Assembly (NCBI GenBank): GCA_023445445.1
Contig: JAEXLD010000060.1
Span: 1-64,000, forward strand
Reading direction: 5' to 3'
Origin: Bacillota bacterium
Lineage (GTDB): Bacteria > Bacillota > Clostridia > Clostridiales > Clostridiaceae
DNA: 64,000 nt
A model generated the notes under the pieces. That model was not told the DNA's origin, searched no databases, and saw only the letters and a list, made by a program, of their open reading frames with translations. Below are positions 34,599 through 43,582 of the stretch, one piece after another. Each line of letters opens with the position of its first letter. Within the stretch, counting starts at the first letter, position 1. Position numbers and translations under genes: made by a program.

Positions 34599-35435
34599 AT
34601 GAAAAAAATTAAAATTTTGACAGATAGCTGTTTAGACTTACCAGATGAGTTAATCAAAGAAAATAATATTGATGTTTTACCACTTCTAATTAACTTTGGC
34701 GATAAAAGTTACTTAGATAGAAACGAAATAGATTTAAAAACAATGTTAGAGAAGATTGACAATGAGGGAGTTATACCAACTACTGCACAAGTTACGCCAA
34801 ATAGGTTTGAAGAATACTTTAGAAAAGCTTTAGATGAAGGATATGAAGTAGTTGTATTACTTATGTCTTCAAATATGAGCGGAACATATAATTCAGCCTG
34901 TATAGCAAAAGAAATGGTAGAATCTGATGATATAACTTTAATAGATACTCAAGTTGTAACGTCAGCTCAAGGCTTTTTTGTATTAAAAGCATGTGAACTT
35001 AGAGATAAGGGGTTAAGACCAAAGGAAATCAAAAGAGAAATTGAAAATTTAATACCTAAAATGAATGCCTCTTTATGCTTTGAATCCTTAGAAAACCTAG
35101 TTAGAGGCGGTAGAATATCTAAGACAGCAGGTGTAATAGGAAATGCTTTAGGTCTTAGAGTTATAGTTGGCTTTGAAAATGGAATGATGATAGCTAAAGA
35201 TAAAGTAAGAGGTAATAAAAAGGTTATCAAGAAAATAATTTCTGAATATGAAAATTCTAATGCTGATAAAGATGAATATGTTATGTTAACAGAAATAGAG
35301 AGTCCAGAAATAAAAGGCGAACTTAAAAAGTACTTAGACGAAAATAATATTAAACATATAGAAACTACTCCAGGTTGTACAGTTGGTATCCATTCAGGAA
35401 TTGGAGCATGTGGATTATTTTTTGTAACGAAATAA
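34599..35435 (+). CDS. DegV-family fatty-acid-binding protein (copy 1)
   Basis: DegV proteins bind fatty acids; in Gram-positive bacteria FakB proteins present exogenous fatty acid to the kinase FakA. The 278 residues have the N-terminal ILTDSCLDLPDELI, SSNMSGTYNSACIA and LENLVRGGRISKTAGVIGNALGLR motifs. A GGGGGAAT site precedes. No FakA kinase lies nearby. A paralogue lies at 45.3 kb (about half identical by eye). It is separated from sigma-54 by a terminator. Confidence 0.87.
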   Translation: MKKIKILTDSCLDLPDELIKENNIDVLPLLINFGDKSYLDRNEIDLKTMLEKIDNEGVIPTTAQVTPNRFEEYFRKALDEGYEVVVLLMSSNMSGTYNSACIAKEMVESDDITLIDTQVVTSAQGFFVLKACELRDKGLRPKEIKREIENLIPKMNASLCFESLENLVRGGRISKTAGVIGNALGLRVIVGFENGMMIAKDKVRGNKKVIKKIISEYENSNADKDEYVMLTEIESPEIKGELKKYLDENNIKHIETTPGCTVGIHSGIGACGLFFVTK

Positions 35436-35485
35436 TAGAAATTATATTTATATTAATAAGAATTAAATTTAATTAAGAAGTGTAA

Positions 35486-35516
35486 TAAAGGGCTACCTAA
35501 AGTAGCTCTTTATTTT
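35486..35516 (+). terminator. Terminator after the DegV gene
   Basis: AAGGGCTAC pairs with GTAGCTCTT (one G-U pair) over a short loop, followed by T-rich sequence. Confidence 0.75.
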
Positions 35517-35636
35517 TATATAAAAATAAAAAACTTTTACCTCTAAGTATAACGTTTACTTAAAGATTATGCTATTATTAAAGAAAAGGATTAGACTAAC
35601 TACATATTTATAGTTTATTGAATGAAGGTGATACTT

Positions 35637-37019
35637 ATGAAATTAGATTTCCATTTAAATCTTGCTCAAGAACAAAGGTTAGTAATGACCCAACAAATGC
35701 AACTTTCTATAAAATTATTACAAATGTCTTCCTATGATTTAAGAGAATATATAGAAAATGAGTTTTTAGAAAATCCAATTCTTGAAGGAGATTTTGATTT
35801 TCTTCAAGAAGATAAAAAATATGAAGATAAAATCGATTATAAAGAAATGATTAAGTACTTAGACTTTGATAACTATGGATCACAAAGCTATGGAGAGTAC
35901 AATAAAGATGATGATGTTTCACCTTTTAATTTTATTTCAGATAAGGAATCCCTTACTGAATATTTAAAAGAACAACTAATTGAAAGTGAAGAAGATGAAT
36001 ATAAAAAAGCTATTGTATCATTTATGATAGAAAGTTTAGATAATAAGGGATATTTGGACATGCCTTTAGAGGAAATATGTAAAGAACTTAATATTTCTAT
36101 AGAGTTAGGGCTAGAAGCTTTAGAAATACTTCAAGATTTGGAGCCAGATGGTATAGGGGCTAGGGATTTAAAGGAATGCCTAAAGATACAGCTAATAAAA
36201 AAAGGAATGTTAGATGAAAATTTAGAAATTATAATAGATGAGTATCTAGATTTAATTGCAGATAATAAATTTAACATAATAGCTAAAAATTTAAAAATAA
36301 CACCTAAAGAAGCTCAAGATTTAGGGGACATAATAAAGAAATTAGAACCAAAACCTTCAAGAGGATTCTACACAGGTGATGATGTTAAATATATAATTCC
36401 TGATGCAGCCATTAGAAAAATTGATGGTGAGTACTTTGTTATTATGAATGAAGGAGTTATACCAAGATTATCTATTAGTAATATATATAAAGAAGCTCTA
36501 AATAATAAGGATGATAAAAATACAGAAAACTACGTTAAAGAAAAATTAAGTAGTGCAATGTTTTTAATTAAAAGTATTGAGCAAAGAAAAAGTACTTTGC
36601 TAAGAATATTAGAAAAGGTTGTAGAAAATCAAAAGGATTATTTTGATAAAGGCCAAAAATATTTAAAACCAATGACTATGAAGGATATGGCAGAAGCACT
36701 AGGAATTCATGAATCTACAGTTAGTAGAGCTATAAAGGACAAGTATATTTTAACTAGTTTTGGAACAGTAAAAATTAAAGATTTATTTACTATAGGATTA
36801 AGTGTAAATAAAAGTGAGGGAGAAGAAATTGCAGTAATAAATATTAAAAAGCAAATAAAAGAAATCATTGATAAAGAGGATAAAAAAAAGCCACTATCAG
36901 ATCAAGCAATATGTGATAAATTAAATGACAGTAATTTAAATATATCAAGAAGAACAGTTGCTAAATATAGAGAAGAGCTAGAAATAAAATCTTCTAGTAA
37001 AAGAAAAAGAATTGAATAA
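35637..37019 (+). CDS. rpoN: RNA polymerase sigma-54 factor
   Basis: Sigma-54 directs transcription from -24/-12 promoters and needs AAA+ activators. Region I is Gln/Leu-rich (LNLAQEQRLVMTQQMQLSIKL), the middle core-binding domain follows, and the helix-turn-helix TMKDMAEALGIHESTVSRAI and the RpoN box SRRTVAKYREEL close the protein. The ATG at 35637 follows GAAGGTGAT; an upstream ATG at 35622 is in frame but lies in that site. The 460 residues match. It lies just upstream of cggR, but a terminator separates them. No convincing -24/-12 promoter was seen in this window, so its regulon is probably elsewhere. Confidence 0.94.
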   Translation: MKLDFHLNLAQEQRLVMTQQMQLSIKLLQMSSYDLREYIENEFLENPILEGDFDFLQEDKKYEDKIDYKEMIKYLDFDNYGSQSYGEYNKDDDVSPFNFISDKESLTEYLKEQLIESEEDEYKKAIVSFMIESLDNKGYLDMPLEEICKELNISIELGLEALEILQDLEPDGIGARDLKECLKIQLIKKGMLDENLEIIIDEYLDLIADNKFNIIAKNLKITPKEAQDLGDIIKKLEPKPSRGFYTGDDVKYIIPDAAIRKIDGEYFVIMNEGVIPRLSISNIYKEALNNKDDKNTENYVKEKLSSAMFLIKSIEQRKSTLLRILEKVVENQKDYFDKGQKYLKPMTMKDMAEALGIHESTVSRAIKDKYILTSFGTVKIKDLFTIGLSVNKSEGEEIAVINIKKQIKEIIDKEDKKKPLSDQAICDKLNDSNLNISRRTVAKYREELEIKSSSKRKRIE

Positions 37020-37026
37020 AAAACAT

Positions 37027-37083
37027 ACAAAAGAGGAAAGTTAAATGTATAAAATTATTATATGCTAACTTTCCTCTTTACAG
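37027..37083 (+). terminator. Terminator of rpoN
   Basis: AAAGAGGAAAGTTA and TAACTTTCCTCTTT form a 14-bp stem enclosing about 20 bases, after the rpoN stop. The final U tract is short. Confidence 0.7.
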
Positions 37084-37157
37084 GTAATATAATAAAATTC
37101 TGTAAAAACTTTTGGGAAAATTTAAAGAAAATGCTTTTAAATTTCATAGAAGTGTTT

Positions 37158-37197
37158 TATAATAATATTTGTGGGACATTTTAATAATGTGCGGGAC
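37158..37197 (+). promoter_or_regulatory. cggR promoter -10 and CggR operator (GGGAC direct repeats)
   Basis: A TATAAT box is at 37158-37163. Just downstream, GGGAC occurs at 37173-37177 and again at 37193-37197, exactly 20 bases apart. This resembles the Bacillus subtilis CggR operator, which also lies downstream of the promoter and has repeats of CGGGAC. CggR bound here would block the glycolytic operon until fructose-1,6-bisphosphate accumulates. The -35 box is not obvious. Confidence 0.75.
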
Positions 37198-37223
37198 TTT
37201 TTTAGACCAAAGGAGGGTTGACT

Positions 37224-38261
37224 GTGCAGGAAATATTGTCTTTAGAAAAAAAAATAGTTCCTGAACTTGTAGAAGTCCTTGATAAAAGATATAGTATACT
37301 TAGAACTATATATTACAATCAGCCAATCGGAAGACGAGTTTTAGCAAATCAGTTAGATTTAAGTGAGAGAATAGTAAGAAGTGAAATTAATTTCTTAAAA
37401 TCTCAAAATTTAATTGAAATCAATACTCCGGGGATGACAGTAACAGAGGAAGGACAAGAAGTTGTAGACAGATTAAAAGATTTTATACATGAAATAAAAG
37501 GATTATCAGATATAGAAGAAAATATAAAATCTTTCCTTGGATTAAAAGATGTAGTAATTGTTCCAGGAGATGTAAAGAAAAATAAGACCATATTAAAAGA
37601 CCTTGGTAAAGCTACAGCAAACTACTTAAAAGCTATAATTAAAGATAACAATATTATAGCAATAACAGGTGGAAACACCATTAAGGAATTTGTGGAGGCT
37701 GTACCTAAAATGAGCTATCTTTCAAACATACTAGTAGTTCCTGCAAGAGGCGGTATGGGAAGAAAGGTTGAAATACAGGCAAATACTTTGGCTGCATCTC
37801 TAGCACAAAAATTAAATGGTTCTTATAAATTGCTTCATATTCCAGAAAATCTAAGTTTAAGTCTTTTAGATACCTTATTAAAAGAAAAGGAAATAAAAGA
37901 AGTAATAGATAATATACACAAAGCAAATATTTTAATATATGGTATTGGTGAAGCCTTAGTAATGGCAGAAAAAAGAGATGTATCAATTGAAGAATACAAT
38001 AAACTAAAATCTCTTGGTGCTGTTGGTGAAGCCTTTGGATGTTATTTTAACAAAGATTCAAAGGTGGTATCAGAAAATACTTCTATTGGAATAAATATTA
38101 ATGAAGCAAGAAAAATTAACACACATATTGCTGTTGCAGCTGGGGAAAATAAAGTTGATGCTATTATTGCCACTATGATGAATAATCATAATGCAGTTTT
38201 AGTAACAGATGAAGCAGCTGGCAGAAAGATTGTGGAATACATCAAAGAACACAATAAATAA
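37224..38261 (+). CDS. cggR: Central glycolytic genes regulator CggR
   Basis: A SorC-family repressor whose effector is fructose-1,6-bisphosphate in Bacillus. The N-terminal HTH reads RRVLANQLDLSERIVRSEINFLKSQNLI; the C-terminal sugar-phosphate domain has AITGGNTIKEF, VVPARGGMG and VLVTDEAAGRKIVEYI. The GTG at 37224 follows AAAGGAGGG at proper spacing; a TTG at 37218 is too close to it. The 345 residues match CggR. It is the first gene of cggR-gap-pgk-tpi, and its operator lies between the promoter and the gene, so it represses itself and the operon. Confidence 0.93.
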   Translation: MQEILSLEKKIVPELVEVLDKRYSILRTIYYNQPIGRRVLANQLDLSERIVRSEINFLKSQNLIEINTPGMTVTEEGQEVVDRLKDFIHEIKGLSDIEENIKSFLGLKDVVIVPGDVKKNKTILKDLGKATANYLKAIIKDNNIIAITGGNTIKEFVEAVPKMSYLSNILVVPARGGMGRKVEIQANTLAASLAQKLNGSYKLLHIPENLSLSLLDTLLKEKEIKEVIDNIHKANILIYGIGEALVMAEKRDVSIEEYNKLKSLGAVGEAFGCYFNKDSKVVSENTSIGININEARKINTHIAVAAGENKVDAIIATMMNNHNAVLVTDEAAGRKIVEYIKEHNK

Positions 38262-38313
38262 GCTTAAAATTTTAAAAATTTTAAATATAACTATTTTTAG
38301 GAGGTAATTGCAA

Positions 38314-39312
38314 ATGGTAAATGTAGCAATTAATGGTTTTGGAAGAATAGGAAGATTAGCATTAAGATTAATGATTGAAAACCCAGAATTCAACGTGGTA
38401 GCAATCAACGATTTAACAGATGCTAAAACTTTAGCTCACTTATTTAAATATGACTCTTCACAAGGAAGATTCAACGGAGAAATCGAAGTTAAAGAAGGAG
38501 CTTTCGTAGTTAACGGAAAAGAAATAAAAGTTACTGCAGAAAGAAATCCTGCTGACTTACCATGGAAAGAATTAAATGTTGACGTAGTTTTAGAATGTAC
38601 TGGATTCTTTACTTCTCAAGAAAAAGCAGGTTTACATTTAGAAGCTGGTGCTAAGAAGGTTGTTATATCAGCTCCTGCTACTGGAGATATAAAGACAGTA
38701 GTATACAACGTAAATAATAATATATTAGATGGATCAGAAACAGTTGTTTCAGGTGCTTCATGTACTACAAACTGCTTAGCTCCAATGGCTAAAGTATTAA
38801 ACGATAAGTTCGGAATCCAAAAAGGATTCATGACAACTATCCACGCTTACACTAATGACCAAAACACATTAGATGGTCCTCACGGAAAAGGCGACTTAAG
38901 AAGAGGTAGAGCTGCTGCTGCAAACATCGTTCCTAACTCAACTGGAGCTGCTAAAGCAATTGGTTTAGTTATTCCAGAATTAAAAGGAAAATTAGATGGT
39001 GGTGCTCAAAGAGTTCCAGTTGTTACTGGTTCATTAACTGAATTAGTTGTTACTTTAGATAAGAAAGCAACTGTTGAAGAAATAAACGCTGCTATGAAGG
39101 CTGCTGCTAACGAATCATTTGGTTACACTGAAGATGAAATAGTTTCATCAGACGTAATCGGAATCACTTACGGTTCATTATTCGATGCAACTCAAACAAA
39201 GGTTATGACAGTTGGAGATGAGCAATTAGTTAAAGTTGCTGCTTGGTACGACAATGAAATGTCATACACTAACCAATTAATCAGAACTTTAAAATACTTC
39301 GTAACTAGATAA
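38314..39312 (+). CDS. gap: Glyceraldehyde-3-phosphate dehydrogenase
   Basis: The NAD-dependent glycolytic enzyme that forms 1,3-bisphosphoglycerate. The nucleotide-binding start NVAINGFGRIGRLALRLM, the catalytic ASCTTNCLAP, and the C-terminal WYDNEMSYTNQLIRT are typical; 332 residues. The ATG at 38314 has an AGGAGG site; the TTG at 38308 is ignored. Codon use is markedly biased to AAC, TTC, TAC and ATC compared with flanking genes, a sign of very high expression. It lies 52 bases after cggR. A hairpin downstream may give a gap-specific mRNA. Confidence 0.96.
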   Translation: MVNVAINGFGRIGRLALRLMIENPEFNVVAINDLTDAKTLAHLFKYDSSQGRFNGEIEVKEGAFVVNGKEIKVTAERNPADLPWKELNVDVVLECTGFFTSQEKAGLHLEAGAKKVVISAPATGDIKTVVYNVNNNILDGSETVVSGASCTTNCLAPMAKVLNDKFGIQKGFMTTIHAYTNDQNTLDGPHGKGDLRRGRAAAANIVPNSTGAAKAIGLVIPELKGKLDGGAQRVPVVTGSLTELVVTLDKKATVEEINAAMKAAANESFGYTEDEIVSSDVIGITYGSLFDATQTKVMTVGDEQLVKVAAWYDNEMSYTNQLIRTLKYFVTR

Positions 39313-39352
39313 TTAAATAGTTAAGTAAATATTTTAATTTAGGAAATAAAAT

Positions 39353-39397
39353 TTGGTCTGGTTTTATAGAAAATCTATGAGGCCAGGCCAATTTTAA
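39353..39397 (+). terminator. Hairpin between gap and pgk, possible partial terminator
   Basis: TTGGTCTGG (39353-39361) pairs with CCAGGCCAA (39383-39391), with a smaller stem nested inside, and is followed by TTTTAAATT. In a constitutively needed operon this is more likely a leaky terminator or mRNA stabiliser that raises gap over pgk. Confidence 0.6.
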
Positions 39398-39454
39398 ATT
39401 AAGCAAATAATTTCGGTTTTTATAAATATAAAAATAAATTATGAGGTGAATTAA

Positions 39455-40633
39455 ATGAGCTTTAATAAAAAAACTATCGAAGATATAGAAGTTAAAGGTA
39501 AAAAAGTTTTAGTAAGATGTGACTTTAATGTTCCACTAAAGGATGGAGTTATAACTGACGAAAACAGATTAAATGGTGCATTACCAACAATCAATTACTT
39601 AATAGAAAAGGGTGCAAAAGTAATACTTTGCTCACACTTAGGAAAAGACGCATCAAAATCATTAGCACCAGTTGCTAAGAGATTAAGCGAAATGCTAAAC
39701 AAAGAAGTAGTATTTGCAAGAGACGAAGAAGTTGTAGGAGCTAATGCAAAAGCTGCTGTAGAAGCAATGAAAGATGGCGATGTTGTATTATTAGAAAATA
39801 CAAGATGCAGAAAAGAAGAAACTAAGAATGGTGAAGAATTCTCAAAAGAATTAGCTTCATTAGCTGATATATTCGTAAATGACGCTTTTGGTACAGCTCA
39901 TAGAGCTCACTGTTCAACAGTTGGTGTTACTGAATTCGTAGATACAGCTGTATGTGGATACTTAATTCAAAAAGAATTAAAGTTCTTAGGAGAAGCTGTT
40001 AACAATCCAGTTAGACCATTCGTTGCTATATTAGGTGGAGCTAAGGTTTCAGATAAGATAGCTGTTATCAACAACTTATTAGATAAAGTTGATACATTAA
40101 TCATCGGTGGAGGAATGGCATATACATTCTTAAAGGCTCAAGGATATGAAGTTGGATCATCTTTAGTAGAAGCTGATAGAATAGACTACGCTAAAGAAAT
40201 GATTGAAAAGGCAGCTGAAAAAGGAGTTAAATTCTTATTACCAGTTGACCATAGAGTTGCTACAGAATTCAAAGATGTAGAACCAGTAATCACTGAAGAT
40301 CAAAACATACCAGCAGGAAGCATGGGATTAGATATCGGACCTAAGACTGAAACTTTATATGCTGATGCAATTAAAGATGCTAAGACAGTTATATGGAACG
40401 GACCAATGGGAGTATTCGAATTCGAAAACTTCAATAAAGGAACAATTGCAGTTGCTAAGGCTATGGCTGATGCAGATGCTACAACAGTTATCGGTGGAGG
40501 AGACTCAGCTGCAGCTGTTAATATCTTAGGATTCGGAGATAAGATGACTCACATCTCAACAGGTGGTGGAGCTTCTCTAGAATTCTTAGAAGGTAAGGCT
40601 TTACCTGGAATAGAAGCACTTAATAACAAATAG
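39455..40633 (+). CDS. pgk: Phosphoglycerate kinase
   Basis: Transfers phosphate from 1,3-bisphosphoglycerate to ADP. The RCDFNVPLKDGVITDENR start, HLGKDASKSLAPVA, LLENTRCRKEE and the closing STGGGASLEFLEGKALPG are all typical; 392 residues. An AGGTGA site precedes the ATG. It shares the biased codon use of gap. It is co-transcribed with gap and probably tpiA, although a hairpin overlapping its stop codon (40625-40649) and a palindromic repeat lie after it. Confidence 0.96.
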   Translation: MSFNKKTIEDIEVKGKKVLVRCDFNVPLKDGVITDENRLNGALPTINYLIEKGAKVILCSHLGKDASKSLAPVAKRLSEMLNKEVVFARDEEVVGANAKAAVEAMKDGDVVLLENTRCRKEETKNGEEFSKELASLADIFVNDAFGTAHRAHCSTVGVTEFVDTAVCGYLIQKELKFLGEAVNNPVRPFVAILGGAKVSDKIAVINNLLDKVDTLIIGGGMAYTFLKAQGYEVGSSLVEADRIDYAKEMIEKAAEKGVKFLLPVDHRVATEFKDVEPVITEDQNIPAGSMGLDIGPKTETLYADAIKDAKTVIWNGPMGVFEFENFNKGTIAVAKAMADADATTVIGGGDSAAAVNILGFGDKMTHISTGGGASLEFLEGKALPGIEALNNK

Positions 40634-40649
40634 GATAAACCTATTTGTT

Positions 40650-40790
40650 AAATGTAAAATGAATAATGTAAAATGTAGAATTGAGGAAATAACTCCACTT
40701 AGGTGGAGTTATGAAATTATTTTATTATTCAACTTTGTTGAATAATTTCATTAATTTTTCATTCTTAATTCTTCATTATTAATTTAAATA
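40650..40790. repeat. Palindromic repeat inside the glycolytic operon
   Basis: Related to the repeats at 5.5-6.0 kb: the same AATGTAAAATGTAGAATT end segment (inverted in the other copy), the GGAAATAACTC...GAGTTATGAAA core hairpin with a different 10-bp stem (40689-40698 with 40703-40712), a second hairpin TTATTCAAC/GTTGAATAA, and an AATGAAGAATTAAGAATG-type end. It separates pgk from tpiA without interrupting either gene. Confidence 0.7.
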
Positions 40791-40803
40791 TGAGGTGATT
40801 TTA

Positions 40804-41550
40804 ATGAGAAAACCAATAATAGCTGGAAACTGGAAGATGCATTACACTCCAGCAGAAGCTGTAAAAGTTGTAGAAGAATTAAAGCCATTAGTAGCTAATG
40901 CTACATGTGATGTTGTAGTATGTCCTACTTTTGTTTGTTTAGATGCTGTATTAAAAGCAGTTGAAGGATCAAATATAAAAGTTGCTGCTCAAAACATGCA
41001 CTTTGAAGAAAAAGGAGCTTTCACAGGAGAAGTTGCTCCAGGAATGTTAGAAGCTATGGGAGTTAGCTATGTTGTATTAGGACATAGTGAAAGAAGAGAA
41101 TACTTCAATGAAACTGATGAAGCTTTAAACAAGAAAGTTAAAGCGGCATTTGCTCATAATTTAACTCCAATTCTTTGCTGTGGTGAAAGCTTAGAGCAAA
41201 GAGAAAATGGAACAACTAATGAAGTTGTTGGAGCTCAAATTAAAGCTGATTTAGAAGGATTATCAAAGGAATTAGCTGAAAAAGTTGTAATAGCTTACGA
41301 ACCAATCTGGGCTATAGGAACAGGAAAAACTGCTACTAATGAACAAGCTAATGAAACAATAAAAGCTATAAGAGATGTAGTTGCAGAAATGTTCGGAAAA
41401 GAAGTTGCAGATAAGGTAAGAATTCAATACGGTGGATCAGTTAAGCCAAATACAATTAAAGATCAAATGGCTATGTCAGACATAGATGGTGCTTTAGTTG
41501 GTGGTGCTAGCTTAGTTCCAGCTGATTTCTCTCAAATAGTTAATTTTTAA
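40804..41550 (+). CDS. tpiA: Triosephosphate isomerase
   Basis: Interconverts dihydroxyacetone phosphate and glyceraldehyde 3-phosphate. The AGNWKMHYTPAEA start, catalytic His in VLGHSERREYF, catalytic Glu in AYEPIWAIGTGKTA, and the phosphate loop GGSVKPNT are present; 248 residues. The ATG at 40804 has a GAGGTGA site; an upstream GTG at 40795 lies inside it. It is the last gene before a strong terminator, although gpmI follows with its own promoter. Confidence 0.96.
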   Translation: MRKPIIAGNWKMHYTPAEAVKVVEELKPLVANATCDVVVCPTFVCLDAVLKAVEGSNIKVAAQNMHFEEKGAFTGEVAPGMLEAMGVSYVVLGHSERREYFNETDEALNKKVKAAFAHNLTPILCCGESLEQRENGTTNEVVGAQIKADLEGLSKELAEKVVIAYEPIWAIGTGKTATNEQANETIKAIRDVVAEMFGKEVADKVRIQYGGSVKPNTIKDQMAMSDIDGALVGGASLVPADFSQIVNF

Positions 41551-41556
41551 TTAAGT

Positions 41557-41584
41557 AAGGAGCTGTATAACAGCTCCTTTTTAT
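41557..41584 (+). terminator. Rho-independent terminator of the gap-pgk-tpi operon
   Basis: AAGGAGCTG (41557-41565) and CAGCTCCTT (41571-41579) with a 5-base loop and a T run. Confidence 0.88.
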
Positions 41585-41644
41585 TAGGTAATAATTATTA
41601 TTAAAAATATTTTTATGCAAAGGTTTAACTAAGAGTTACATTTA

Positions 41645-41673
41645 TTGTTTATTTAAATTAATTATAGTATAAT
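41645..41673 (+). promoter_or_regulatory. Predicted promoter of gpmI and 195-base leader
   Basis: TTGTTT (41645-41650) and TATAAT (41668-41673) are 17 bases apart. The start codon is about 195 bases downstream; the AT-rich leader between shows no obvious structure or gene. This accounts for the 318-base gap between tpiA and gpmI. Confidence 0.55.
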
Positions 41674-41868
41674 AAATATGAAATTAAAGAAAGATAATAT
41701 TAAATAAGTTGTTACAAATATTTTTAAGTTAACTAAATTAATTTTTAGTTTTAAAGTATTTAAAAAGTAGGATTTTAGTAACTTATATAATTTTTAAAAT
41801 ATATGATTTAATTCTATATAATATTGTCAATATAATTTCAAATATAGATAGAAAATTTGGAGGGAATT

Positions 41869-43395
41869 ATGGCGAAGAAACCTGTAATGTTAATGATATT
41901 AGACGGATTTGGAATAGCTCCAAAATCAGATGGAAATGCTGTTGAAGCAGCACATAAACCTAATTATAATAAATTAATGGCAAAATATCCAAACACACAA
42001 TTACAAGCTAGTGGTATGTTTGTTGGATTACCTGATGGACAAATGGGTAATTCAGAAGTAGGACATTTAAATATTGGTGCAGGAAGAATTATATATCAAG
42101 AATTAACTAGAATAACTAAGGAAATTGAAGAAGGTGGATTTTTCAAGAATGAAGCATTAACTTTAGCAATAAAGAATGCAAAGGAAAATAACGCTGCACT
42201 TCACTTAATGGGATTATTATCTGATGGTGGTGTTCACTCACACATAGATCATTTAAAGGGCCTATTAAGATTAGCAAAAGAAGCAGGATTACAAAATGTT
42301 TATGTTCATGCATTTATGGATGGTAGAGATGTTCCACCATCATCAGGAAAATATTTTGTAAATGATCTTGAAGAGTATATGAAAGAAATTGGTGTAGGTA
42401 AAATAGCTACTGTAGCAGGTAGATACTACGCTATGGATAGAGATAACAGATGGGAAAGAGTTGAGCTTGCTTACAATGCTATGGTTCTTGGAAAAGGTGA
42501 AATGGCATCTTCAGCAGCTGAAGCTATAGAAAAATCATATAATGACAACAAGACTGATGAATTTGTTTTACCAGCTGTTATAGAAAAAGATGGAATGATT
42601 AAGAATGGAGATTCTGTAATATTCTTTAACTTTAGACCAGATAGAGCTAGAGAAATAACTAGAGCTATTAATGATAAAGAGTTTGCTGGATTTAATAGAG
42701 AAAGATTAAATTTAACATTTGTTACAATGACTCAATATGATAAGACTTTAGAAGGTGTAAATGTTGCATATAGACCACAAACTATAAATAATACTTTAGG
42801 TGAATATGTTTCAAATAAAGGATTAAATCAATTAAGAATTGCAGAAACAGAAAAATATGCTCACGTTACTTTCTTCTTTAATGGTGGAGTTGAAAAGGAA
42901 AATCCTGGCGAAGATAGAGCATTAATATCATCTCCAAAGGTTGCAACTTATGATTTAAAACCAGAAATGAGTGCTTATGAAGTAACTGATGAATTAATAA
43001 AGAGAATAGATTCAGATACTTATGATATGATTATATTAAACTATGCTAACCCAGATATGGTTGGTCATACAGGTGTTATGGAAGCAGCTGTTAAGGCAAT
43101 AGAAACTGTAGATGAGTGCTTAGGAAGAGTTGCAGATAAGATTTTAGAAAAAGATGGAACATTATTTATAACTGCTGACCATGGTAATGCAGAAATAATG
43201 ATAGACTTCTCAACAGGAAATCCATTTACAGCTCATACAACTGACCCAGTTCCATTTATATGGGTATCAAACAATACTGAAGGAAGAACATTAAAAGAAG
43301 GTAAGCTAGCAGATATAGCACCTACAATGTTAAATGAAATGGGACTTGAAGCACCAGCAGAAATGACTGGAGAATGTTTAATAGTTAATAACTAA
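41869..43395 (+). CDS. gpmI: 2,3-bisphosphoglycerate-independent phosphoglycerate mutase
   Basis: A dinuclear Mn2+ enzyme converting 3- to 2-phosphoglycerate. The alkaline-phosphatase-like start MLMILDGFGIAP, the phosphoserine region MGNSEVGHLNIGAGR, and the metal ligands in ITADHGNAE and AHTTDPVPF are clear. The ATG at 41869 follows GGAGGG; the TTG at 41857 precedes the site. The 508 residues match. It is monocistronic behind its own promoter, with a terminator after it. No enolase gene follows in this window. Confidence 0.95.
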   Translation: MAKKPVMLMILDGFGIAPKSDGNAVEAAHKPNYNKLMAKYPNTQLQASGMFVGLPDGQMGNSEVGHLNIGAGRIIYQELTRITKEIEEGGFFKNEALTLAIKNAKENNAALHLMGLLSDGGVHSHIDHLKGLLRLAKEAGLQNVYVHAFMDGRDVPPSSGKYFVNDLEEYMKEIGVGKIATVAGRYYAMDRDNRWERVELAYNAMVLGKGEMASSAAEAIEKSYNDNKTDEFVLPAVIEKDGMIKNGDSVIFFNFRPDRAREITRAINDKEFAGFNRERLNLTFVTMTQYDKTLEGVNVAYRPQTINNTLGEYVSNKGLNQLRIAETEKYAHVTFFFNGGVEKENPGEDRALISSPKVATYDLKPEMSAYEVTDELIKRIDSDTYDMIILNYANPDMVGHTGVMEAAVKAIETVDECLGRVADKILEKDGTLFITADHGNAEIMIDFSTGNPFTAHTTDPVPFIWVSNNTEGRTLKEGKLADIAPTMLNEMGLEAPAEMTGECLIVNN

Positions 43396-43426
43396 TAAAC
43401 AATAATTAATCAATAATAGTTAATTT

Positions 43427-43456
43427 AAAAACGCAGCTAGAGGCTGCGTTTTTTTT
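43427..43456 (+). terminator. Rho-independent terminator of gpmI
   Basis: AAAAACGCAGC (43427-43437) and GCTGCGTTTTT form a stem with a 5-base loop and a T run. Confidence 0.88.
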
Positions 43457-43582
43457 ATTAAATATATGGTATAATTTACTAAAAGTTATAATTAGTATAT
43501 AGAAGTATTAATTGTAAATAAGTCCATTAAATAAAGTTATATATATAAATATGGGGATAACTATGGGAGATAATGATTTAAG

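Noticed and set aside
35637..37019. Sigma-54 control of the PTS cluster through the PRD regulator
   Set aside because: The regulator has no AAA+ sigma-54 activator domain, and the PTS promoter has -35/-10 boxes rather than a -24/-12 element.
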